Below the pieces are notes generated by a model that saw only the letters and a program-made list of their open reading frames with translations, had not been told where the DNA came from and searched no databases. A stretch of DNA of 13,085 nucleotides from Dehalococcoidia bacterium (GTDB lineage: Bacteria; Chloroflexota; Dehalococcoidia; GIF9; AB-539-J10). This document shows positions 7,918-13,085 of the stretch, piece after piece. Numbering within the stretch: position 1 is the first letter of the stretch; each line of letters begins with the position of its first letter. The position numbers and the translations under genes were made by a program. Location: NCBI GenBank assembly GCA_018399375.1, contig JAGYOV010000012.1, forward strand, positions 1 through 13,085, given 5' to 3'.

Positions 7918-8352
7918 ATGCCCCCTGATTCAGCCTACGAAAGGGTACTCCAAACATGTCTGAAGGGCGAGCTCAAAGTAGTGAATTCCGGGTTGCCCAA
8001 GAGAAGGAAATTATTATCTACGCTTTTGGGTGAAAAGTATCCTTACGTGGAATGCAACGATGGTACACCTTATTTGTTCAAGAGGAAAGAGTTAATATGC
8101 CTTGCCGGCATGCTGAGCACAGATGAACAGGAAAGTTTGCTATTGCCCATTATCATAGAAGTGGAGACGAATCAACCACAAGCAGCAGCAATATGCGGGG
8201 GTAATATAGAAGAAAAGGTACTCTCGAAAATCATCGGCATGACCCTGACTTATAGAGACGGTAAGTTCAGGTTATATCTACCTCAACTGGCTTTGATAAG
8301 GAAAGAGCTAAAAACTACCACTCAATACGTGTTTTCTCCCAGCGTACTATAA
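7918..8352 (+). CDS. DUF61/UPF0216 family protein, function unknown
   Basis: The 144-residue soluble protein resembles the DUF61 (UPF0216) family, which is known mainly from archaea and has no assigned function. The visible family blocks are LPKRRK at 26-31 near the N-terminus, the following LL-x(5)-PYVEC-x-DGT segment (35-50), FKRKEL at 54-59, LPIIIEV at 76-82, and TTTQYVF at 133-139 close to the C-terminus. It has no membrane segment or signal peptide. It begins eight bases after the atpD stop. GAGGAG at 7898-7903, inside the atpD end, is 14 bases upstream, so coupled translation is likely. The close spacing places it in the ATPase transcript, but that does not prove a role in the ATPase. 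The assignment is by remembered family motifs, without a search. Confidence 0.72.
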   Translation: MPPDSAYERVLQTCLKGELKVVNSGLPKRRKLLSTLLGEKYPYVECNDGTPYLFKRKELICLAGMLSTDEQESLLLPIIIEVETNQPQAAAICGGNIEEKVLSKIIGMTLTYRDGKFRLYLPQLALIRKELKTTTQYVFSPSVL

Positions 8353-8414
8353 GAGTACAAGAGCAAGGCACACTTACTCAGAATTTATGTGCCACACGTA
8401 GATCAAGCAGAAGT

Positions 8415-8675
8415 TTAATCATCTGTTATACCATGATCGTAAAGATAATCCATGGTATCCTGAATAGTCTGTATTTTTTCTGCCTCTTCATCCGATATCT
8501 CTACTAGATTGCCTTCCTTGCTGAATTCCTCTTCTACTGCGGTAATGAGCTCAATCAGATCCAATGAATCAGCATTCAGATCATCTATGAAAGATGTCTC
8601 AGGCGATATTTCCTCTTCATCAGCATCCAATTGCTCTACAATGAGCTTCTTCAATCTTTCAAAGACAGTTGCCAT
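8415..8675 (-). CDS. acpP: Acyl carrier protein
   Basis: This small acidic protein carries growing fatty acids on a 4'-phosphopantetheine arm. It is 86 residues, slightly above the usual 75-80 because of a few extra acidic residues around 19-25 and at the end. The attachment motif DSLDLIEL is present with S37 as the modified serine. Helix 1 starts at FERLKKLIVEQL, and the late ISDEEAEKIQTI block is typical. A strong AAGGAGG ribosome site precedes the ATG (forward strand 8680-8686), consistent with the high level at which ACP is made. It is the last gene of the minus-strand operon, 20 bases after nusB, and converges with DUF61. Confidence 0.97.
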   Translation of the reverse strand: MATVFERLKKLIVEQLDADEEEISPETSFIDDLNADSLDLIELITAVEEEFSKEGNLVEISDEEAEKIQTIQDTMDYLYDHGITDD

Positions 8676-8695
8676 AGTGCCTCCTTGTATAAGTT

Positions 8696-9118
8696 TTATT
8701 TGCTTATTGTTGATTTATATTCTTGCGCCATTGAACCCAACACTCCATTGATTAAGCGATACGAAGAATCGCTACCGAAGATCTTGGCCAGCTCTATGGC
8801 TTCATTTATGGCTACTCTAACAGGTGTATTATCATTGAACAGAGTTTCAAAAATAGCGAGGCGCAAGATATTTCTGTCCACAACAGACATCTGCTCCACT
8901 GGAAAAGCCGGGGCAAACCGCTTGATAATAGCATCAAGCTGCAGTTTACCTCCCATCACTCCGTAGACCAATTTTTTGATGAAGTCAAATGACTCCAAAG
9001 GTATATCCTGCCTATCAAAAAGGCGAGTCAGTATATCCTGAAACGCATGCCCCGTGCAATCCATTTCATAAAGCACTTGGAGAGCTACAACTCGCGCTTG
9101 CCGCCTTGCCCCAGCCAT
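8696..9118 (-). CDS. nusB: Transcription antitermination factor NusB
   Basis: NusB binds boxA RNA with NusE/S10 and promotes antitermination, mainly in rRNA operons. The all-helical 140-residue protein has the family opening MAGARRQARVVALQVLYEMD, the middle DAIIKRF and the strongly conserved VVDRNILRLAIFE block, then NEAIELAKIFG and the final RLINGVLGS. I chose the ATG at 9118 because GGAG at 9129-9132 is ten bases upstream. A GTG at 9127 would add three residues but would leave only two bases to that site. It sits 15 bases after the fabD stop and 20 before acpP, so it is co-transcribed with fatty-acid genes, which is not its usual setting. Confidence 0.95.
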   Translation of the reverse strand: MAGARRQARVVALQVLYEMDCTGHAFQDILTRLFDRQDIPLESFDFIKKLVYGVMGGKLQLDAIIKRFAPAFPVEQMSVVDRNILRLAIFETLFNDNTPVRVAINEAIELAKIFGSDSSYRLINGVLGSMAQEYKSTISK

Positions 9119-9133
9119 AACCAGCACACTCCG

Positions 9134-10063
9134 CTAACGTGAAAATTCAATAACATCTTCTCTTCCGGAGATATTTATGGTATTTACCTCCGGACTGATA
9201 CGTTTAATCAAACCAGAAAGTACCTTTCCCTGACCTATTTCGTAGAAGGTATTCACACCTTTGCGTTGCATATACTCAATAGAGCGCTGCCACTGAATAC
9301 AATAGCGAAGCTGTGTAGAGAGCTCCTCTTTGATAGCAGAGACATCCTTTAATACCGTGGCAGATGTGTTGGCTACTATAGGAATACGAGGAGACAGAAA
9401 CGAGAAATTGGAGAGAACATTTCTAAATTCAGCTACAATTGGCTCCATCAAGGATGAGTGGAAAGCTCCACTTACCTTCAAGGGAATAACGCGAGCTCCT
9501 TTACCCCTGGCAAGTTTCCTGGCTCCCTCCAGGGCATCGACAGAACCACTGATCACTATTTGCCCAGGACAATTAACATTGGACATCTCTGTTCTGCTCT
9601 CAGCACATATTCCTGACACTGTTCTATCATCCAAACCAAGAATGGCCATCATACCGCCTGGAAATTGCAACCCGGCCTGATACATCAGCCTGCCTCTTTC
9701 TCTTACCAGCATAACAGCCTCGGGCAAAGTGAGCACACCCGCCGCTACTAGAGAAGTATACTCACCCAGACTGTGACCTGCAACAAATTGAGGCACAGTG
9801 GACCACTGCGGATTGGATTCCTTCATAGCTCTCAAACAGGCGATACTGGTAACAAGTATCGCTGGTTGAACATTGACCGTCTTGGTCAGCTCTTCCTCGG
9901 GGCCATTAAAGCACAACCGGGATAACGGAAATTTAAGAGCATCATCAGCCTGGTCAAAGGCTTCTTTAGCAGAGGAGTAACATTCATACAGGTCAACCCC
10001 CATACCTACTTTCTGAGAGCCCTGACCTGGAAAAACGTATGCTATTCCGGGATCTGTGGCCAT
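9134..10063 (-). CDS. fabD: Malonyl-CoA:ACP transacylase
   Basis: FabD moves the malonyl group from coenzyme A to ACP, feeding fatty-acid elongation. The 309 residues match the family length. GQGSQ at 13-17 forms the oxyanion region. The nucleophile is S98 in GHSLGEY, the catalytic histidine is H202 in GAFHSSLMEP, and the malonate-binding arginine is probably R123 in the RERGRLM segment; Q66 in NVQPAIL is also the expected pocket residue. It starts three bases after the rpmF stop with no clear Shine-Dalgarno, so coupling to rpmF is likely. Its carrier substrate, acpP, is encoded two genes downstream in the same operon. The elongation enzymes FabH, FabG and FabF are not in this window. Confidence 0.97.
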   Translation of the reverse strand: MATDPGIAYVFPGQGSQKVGMGVDLYECYSSAKEAFDQADDALKFPLSRLCFNGPEEELTKTVNVQPAILVTSIACLRAMKESNPQWSTVPQFVAGHSLGEYTSLVAAGVLTLPEAVMLVRERGRLMYQAGLQFPGGMMAILGLDDRTVSGICAESRTEMSNVNCPGQIVISGSVDALEGARKLARGKGARVIPLKVSGAFHSSLMEPIVAEFRNVLSNFSFLSPRIPIVANTSATVLKDVSAIKEELSTQLRYCIQWQRSIEYMQRKGVNTFYEIGQGKVLSGLIKRISPEVNTINISGREDVIEFSR

Positions 10064-10066
10064 ACT

Positions 10067-10267
10067 CTACGAAGATTTCTTTTTAGCCTTCTTACCTTCA
10101 GTTACCTGCCTGCCACTATAGTTACCGCAGGTCGGGCAGACATGGTGAGTCAGCTTGAGACTATGGCATTGAGGACATCGCTCCAGAGAGGGAAGGCCCA
10201 ACCCGAGATGGCTTCGTCTCTTCCCCTGTCGCGATTTAGGATATCTTCTTTTCGGTAGAGGTGGCAT
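10067..10267 (-). CDS. rpmF: 50S ribosomal protein bL32
   Basis: This is a small basic large-subunit ribosomal protein, 66 residues. The N-terminus MPPLPKRRYPKSRQGKRRSH is the bL32 form in which a P-x-x-(R/K)-x-S-x-(G/S)-(R/K) stretch enters the 23S rRNA. It is the zinc-binding type, with C31 and C34 (CPQC) and C44 and C47 (CPTC), rather than the cysteine-free paralogue. The C-terminus is Lys/Ser rich. AAGGAG (forward 10278-10283) lies ten bases before the ATG, inside the end of the DUF177 gene. The DUF177-rpmF pair is conserved widely in bacteria. Confidence 0.96.
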   Translation of the reverse strand: MPPLPKRRYPKSRQGKRRSHLGLGLPSLERCPQCHSLKLTHHVCPTCGNYSGRQVTEGKKAKKKSS

Positions 10268-10273
10268 AACAAT

Positions 10274-10723
10274 CTATCTCCTTACGCCGGCACAATCAGG
10301 CTTACATAATAATTTCATAGGTAAGTTCAAAAGGATATACTCGCATATTAGCTCCCCCAAGTCAAGCGAGCAGTTATAAGGCAGCGTAAAAGCGGTAAGA
10401 TCTCCTGACATGGATGTTGCTAAATCCCCAGCAGCATCACCAGAACAGAAGAACTCTTCCTCTATGTTACAATGCATGGTATAGGTAAAGGTATCAAGAC
10501 AACGGCTACAGGTAAGCTGTAGCGTGGCAGTTAAATCACACTGGACCAGTATGCCCTTACCCGTACTGGTAAAATTGATCCTGCCATCTATAGCATTGCT
10601 GGCTCGCTCATTGACAATCTCAGTTATCCCATAGTTGCGAGTAGTGCCTATAGGATCTTTCAATAGCGGAGACAAGTCTATAGACCCCTTGATGAAACCC
10701 TGTTGTATTTCCTCGATAGTCAT
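10274..10723 (-). CDS. DUF177/YceD family protein
   Basis: YceD-like proteins are almost always encoded directly before rpmF and are linked to 23S rRNA/large-subunit biogenesis; the biochemical role is not settled. The 149-residue form starting at 10723 has the family's early SPLLKDPIGTTRNYGI stretch (about 18-33), the central CSRCLD motif (CxxC), the EEEFF acidic strand, and the LDLGELICEYILLNLPM helix leading to LCKPDC. It then stops after AGVRR, so the further CPxCG ending common in relatives is absent. The frame stays open to an ATG at 10813, but that would add a hydrophobic stretch overlapping the predicted promoter, so I reject it. No strong ribosome site is visible at 10723. It is the first gene of its operon. 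Confidence 0.85.
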   Translation of the reverse strand: MTIEEIQQGFIKGSIDLSPLLKDPIGTTRNYGITEIVNERASNAIDGRINFTSTGKGILVQCDLTATLQLTCSRCLDTFTYTMHCNIEEEFFCSGDAAGDLATSMSGDLTAFTLPYNCSLDLGELICEYILLNLPMKLLCKPDCAGVRR

Positions 10724-10788
10724 GGCACATAGAATAACAGCAATGCTCCAAAACACTTGCGTGATGCGAAAAACAAATATACAGATAT

Positions 10789-10817
10789 AGTATAATAACA
10801 CTTTATCTATCATGCAA
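10789..10817 (-). promoter_or_regulatory. Predicted sigma70 promoter of the DUF177-rpmF-fabD-nusB-acpP operon
   Basis: Read on the minus strand, TTGCAT (forward 10812-10817) and TATACT (forward 10789-10794, five of six consensus bases) are 17 bases apart. Transcription would begin near 10781, giving a leader of about 58 bases before the ATG at 10723. The -35 match is only three of six. Confidence 0.45.
10791..10796 (+). promoter_or_regulatory. Possible -10 box for the amidohydrolase gene
   Basis: TATAAT is a perfect -10 hexamer on the plus strand and overlaps the minus-strand -10 box. No acceptable -35 lies 16-18 bases upstream (GAAAAA at 10768), so this is a weak call. Confidence 0.25.
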
Positions 10818-10818
10818 T

Positions 10819-10838
10819 TGCCCGTTGGGAAACGGGCA
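10819..10838 (+). promoter_or_regulatory. Leader hairpin or operator before the M20 amidohydrolase
   Basis: TGCCCGT and ACGGGCA pair perfectly over seven bases around a six-base TGGGAA loop. It ends 30 bases before the TTG start and abuts the minus-strand -35 box. It has no following T-run, so it is not a simple terminator. It could be a 5' leader hairpin or a protein-binding dyad between the divergent genes. Confidence 0.35.
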
Positions 10839-10856
10839 TAACGGAGTACGAGTGCT

Positions 10857-10864
10857 GGAGGAGG
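10857..10864 (+). promoter_or_regulatory. Shine-Dalgarno that decides the TTG start of the amidohydrolase
   Basis: GGAGGAGG lies four bases before TTG 10869 (six counted from its first GGAGGA). The first in-frame ATG, at 10884, would be 19 bases away, too far, so the TTG start is preferred. Confidence 0.55.
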
Positions 10865-10868
10865 AAAA

Positions 10869-12041
10869 TTGTTTATTGATGATATGAAATCAAAAGTAAT
10901 TCACGAGGTAGATTTACAGGAGCATCCACTCATTCAGCTAAGCCAGAAGATCCATAACTCTCCGGAATTAAGCTTCCAGGAAAAGAAAGCTGCATCCTGG
11001 CTGAGCGACTACCTCGAAGCCGGCGGATTTACCCTGGAGAGAGGAATTGCTGATTTGCCCACTGCTTTTCGAGCAACATATGGAAAAGGGGAGCCCAGAA
11101 TCGCTCTTCTGGCAGAGTACGATGCACTGCCGGAGATGGGGCACGCATGTGGACACAATTTAATAGCTGCATCTGCTGTGGGAGCAGGCATAGCTAGCAA
11201 GCTCATCATGGATCACCTGGGGGGGAAACTGCTGGTCCTGGGGACACCGGGAGAGGAATCTTTTGGCGGCAAGATAGATATGTTGCAAAAGGGCATCTTT
11301 AAAGACGTGGATGCAGCCATGATGGTGCATCCAAACACCAAAAACGCAACAAGAGTCCAGGCTCTAGCCTGCTCCTCACTTAATATAGATTTTTGGGGCA
11401 GAGCAGCTCACGCCGCAGCATGCCCTCAGCAGGGTATAAATGCTCTCGAAGCTCTCATCCTGTCTTTTAACGCCATCAACTCGTTGCGCCAGCACATCGA
11501 TGACGGAGCTCGCATTCACGGCATTATAACCAGTGGAGGTGAAGCTCCCAATATAGTTCCTCCTCATAGCGCAGCCAAATTCATTGTGCGAGCCCGTGAC
11601 GATATTTACCTTGAAGATCTGAGAACGCGAGTGTTAAATTGCTTTCAGGGAGCATCTCAAGCAACCGGAGCGAAATTGGAATACAGTTGGGGAGATAAAT
11701 CTTACTCCGCTATGAAAAATAACTCTGTCATGGCGAATCTATTTCAGAAGAATATGGAGTCCTTGGGCCGTTCCTCCAACGGAACTTCCAGCCCCCTTTT
11801 CATTGGGAGCACGGATATGGGAAACGTCAGCCAGGCAGTCCCCAGTATACATCCATGTATAGCTATTGCCCCTCCCGGAATATCGCTGCATACTCCAGAG
11901 TTCGCTGAAGCAGCGAACTCTGAGGAAGGCTACAGAGAAATGATAGATGCAGCAAAAATAATGGCTATGACGATAATCGACATACTGAGCAATCCAGAAA
12001 CTCTTAAAGAAATTAAGCGCGACTTCTCCGAAACCAGCTAA
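10869..12041 (+). CDS. M20-family metal-dependent amidohydrolase, PM20D2/ACY1L2-like
   Basis: This is a cytoplasmic zinc-type hydrolase, 390 residues, expected to cleave an amide or dipeptide bond. The catalytic domain shows AEYDALPEMGHACGHN (82-97), with metal ligands C94 and H96, the PGEE pair E129/E130, of which one is the general base, H154 in MVHP, and H341 in ISLHTPEFAEA near the C-terminus. The lid/dimerisation domain occupies about 170-280 and begins with the WGRAAHAA block. The AEYDALP...GHACGHNLI pattern is that of the ACY1L2/PM20D2 branch and AbgB relatives, where beta-alanyl dipeptides or p-aminobenzoyl-glutamate are substrates; the actual substrate cannot be read here. There is no signal peptide. 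The start is TTG. It is divergent from the DUF177 operon and convergent with mscS, so probably transcribed alone. Confidence 0.88.
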   Translation: MFIDDMKSKVIHEVDLQEHPLIQLSQKIHNSPELSFQEKKAASWLSDYLEAGGFTLERGIADLPTAFRATYGKGEPRIALLAEYDALPEMGHACGHNLIAASAVGAGIASKLIMDHLGGKLLVLGTPGEESFGGKIDMLQKGIFKDVDAAMMVHPNTKNATRVQALACSSLNIDFWGRAAHAAACPQQGINALEALILSFNAINSLRQHIDDGARIHGIITSGGEAPNIVPPHSAAKFIVRARDDIYLEDLRTRVLNCFQGASQATGAKLEYSWGDKSYSAMKNNSVMANLFQKNMESLGRSSNGTSSPLFIGSTDMGNVSQAVPSIHPCIAIAPPGISLHTPEFAEAANSEEGYREMIDAAKIMAMTIIDILSNPETLKEIKRDFSETS

Positions 12042-12094
12042 CAACACAACATCGCCGGCTGCCCATCAGGAAAGGTACGACAAATAGCATCCCT

Positions 12095-12943
12095 CTAGTT
12101 TTTGCCTGGCATAACCGGTTCATTGCCAAAGTACACCTTGGCATGAGGCCAGGGAATTTCGATGCCCTCTTGATCGAAGGTATTCTTAATTCGCAGCCGC
12201 AGTTCACCCATTATATCCCACTGACGCGCTGGTCTAGTGTCTCCCAGAATTTTGATATCAACTCCCGAATCCCCCAGGTTATCCACCCTCAGCACAGAGG
12301 GAGCAGCGATGAAATCTTCTTGCCACTTCGGGTCCTCAGCCATTTCCCGACAAATGAGATTGATAATCTTAATAACTCTATTCAGGTCTTCTCCATAGCC
12401 AACAGATACGTTGAGATTCACGCGTGAATAATTCCTGGTAAAATTGGTGGAAACTTCCACCTTACCATTTGGTATAGAATGTACTTTCGCATCAAGATCT
12501 CTCAAAATGGTGCGCCGTAAGCCAATCTCTTCAACGGCCCCACTGATTCCAGCAATGGTAACCACATCGCCTACTCTGTACTGGTCTTCAAATAGAATAA
12601 AGAAACCAGATATGAAGTCTCTTACCAGGTTCTGAGCAGCAAAGGCGATAGCCAGACCTCCAATACCAATGCCAGCGACGAGAGTAGTAATATTCACGCC
12701 GAACTCAGGAAGAATAGTAAGAATAGCAACGATCAAAATAACTATCCCTACAACAGTAACCAGGGTTGATGATAAAGTATCTACCCGCTTCTTAATTTCT
12801 GTCTCCTGTTCACCAGCCATTTTGCGGGACACAAACCGTTGAATGAACTTAGGTATCATAAATTTGCAGACCAGATATAAGATAATGGCAATAGCTATGA
12901 TCACTGATACTCGAATACCAGCTCCCATAAACCAATCATACAT
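12095..12943 (-). CDS. mscS: Small-conductance mechanosensitive channel, MscS family
   Basis: This inner-membrane channel opens under membrane tension and releases solutes during hypo-osmotic shock. The 282-residue length and layout match the minimal MscS: TM1 about 9-30, TM2 about 59-79, and the pore-lining TM3 about 86-118, with its Gly/Ala-rich LVAGIGIGGLAIAFAAQ and the family block NLVRDFISGFFILFEDQYRVGD. The beta domain follows with VEEIGLRRT and VHSIPNG, then an alpha/beta domain ending in IEIPWPHAKVYF. I chose the second ATG (12943) because CCTCC at forward 12951-12955 gives GGAGG seven bases upstream; the ATG at 12949 would leave one base. It stands alone, convergent with the amidohydrolase gene; the 53 bases between the two stop codons hold no clear terminator. 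Confidence 0.95.
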   Translation of the reverse strand: MYDWFMGAGIRVSVIIAIAIILYLVCKFMIPKFIQRFVSRKMAGEQETEIKKRVDTLSSTLVTVVGIVILIVAILTILPEFGVNITTLVAGIGIGGLAIAFAAQNLVRDFISGFFILFEDQYRVGDVVTIAGISGAVEEIGLRRTILRDLDAKVHSIPNGKVEVSTNFTRNYSRVNLNVSVGYGEDLNRVIKIINLICREMAEDPKWQEDFIAAPSVLRVDNLGDSGVDIKILGDTRPARQWDIMGELRLRIKNTFDQEGIEIPWPHAKVYFGNEPVMPGKN

Positions 12944-12950
12944 TTCCATG

Positions 12951-12955
12951 CCTCC
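12951..12955 (-). promoter_or_regulatory. Shine-Dalgarno that decides the mscS start
   Basis: GGAGG on the minus strand is seven bases before the ATG at 12943 but one base before the ATG at 12949, so the downstream start is favoured. Confidence 0.6.
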
Positions 12956-12981
12956 ATCAATGATCTCTAAACGTCAGGCAA

Positions 12982-12990
12982 ACTATAGCA
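12982..12990 (-). promoter_or_regulatory. Possible extended -10 promoter of mscS
   Basis: TGCTATAGT on the minus strand is an extended -10 element (TGn followed by a five-of-six hexamer). The -35 region 17 bases further up is poor. Transcription would start about 30 bases before the mscS ATG. The rest of 12950-13085 is AT-rich with another TATAAT on the plus strand at 13033, but no coding sequence is seen. Confidence 0.35.
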
Positions 12991-13085
12991 CAGGAATTTA
13001 TGAAATAAAATGAGTGACATTAAAAATGGCAGTATAATCAAAACTATAAATAGATAATCAGGAATCGCCGGCAAACCAGGGAGCT

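Noticed and set aside
8344..8393. Bidirectional terminator between DUF61 and acpP
   Set aside because: GTACT/AGTAC (8344-8358) and GGCACA/TGTGCC (8367-8393) are weak stems, the second with a 15-base loop, and neither has a T-tract on either strand.
9119..9127. GTG 9127 as nusB start
   Set aside because: Only two bases separate it from the GGAG site; the ATG at 9118 has a ten-base spacing and matches the family N-terminus.
10724..10813. A longer DUF177 protein starting at 10813 with a membrane helix
   Set aside because: The ATG falls in the predicted -35 box, the added part covers promoter DNA, and the family starts near the 10723 ATG.
12980..13048. AAACTATA direct repeat upstream of mscS
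   Set aside because: Eight AT-rich bases repeated once at 61 bases; easily chance in such sequence.

Overview
The window is bacterial chromosome with three blocks. The acyl carrier protein, FabD, NusB and ribosomal protein bL32 genes rule out an archaeon. The proton/sodium pump, however, is the V/A-type found in archaea and some bacteria, and a protein of the mainly archaeal DUF61/UPF0216 family follows it. An anaerobic bacterium with archaeal-type energy genes fits; Chloroflexota (Dehalococcoidia-like) is my best guess, but this rests on gene content and gene feel only and is weak.

Block 1 (2-8352, + strand) is a V/A-type ATPase operon in the order I-K-E-C-F-A-B-D, the order of many archaeal and bacterial V/A operons, with DUF61 last. 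Subunit I is cut by the left edge. The peripheral-stalk partner of E (subunit G/H) is not visible and would be expected just upstream. The genes are tightly packed except for a 123-base gap between F and A, which carries two near-identical 15-base dyads. Subunit K has all the residues that bind Na+ in the Enterococcus hirae rotor, so a sodium-coupled enzyme is predicted.

Block 2 (8415-10723, - strand) converges on block 1. Read in its own direction it is DUF177/YceD, rpmF (bL32), fabD, nusB, acpP. This is the classical yceD-rpmF-fab cluster reduced to the malonyl transferase and the carrier protein, with nusB between them. A plausible sigma70 promoter lies at 10789-10817.

Block 3 holds an M20-family amidohydrolase (PM20D2/ACY1L2-like, + strand, TTG start), divergent from block 2, and a small MscS-type mechanosensitive channel (- strand) convergent with it. 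The last 136 bases hold the presumed mscS promoter and nothing else I can identify.

No stretch over 300 bases lacks a gene. I see no tRNA, rRNA, CRISPR array, insertion sequence or prophage. Most of the window is ordinary core metabolism. The points most worth following are the predicted sodium coupling, the twin dyads before atpA, the DUF61 gene at the operon end, and nusB inside the fatty-acid cluster.
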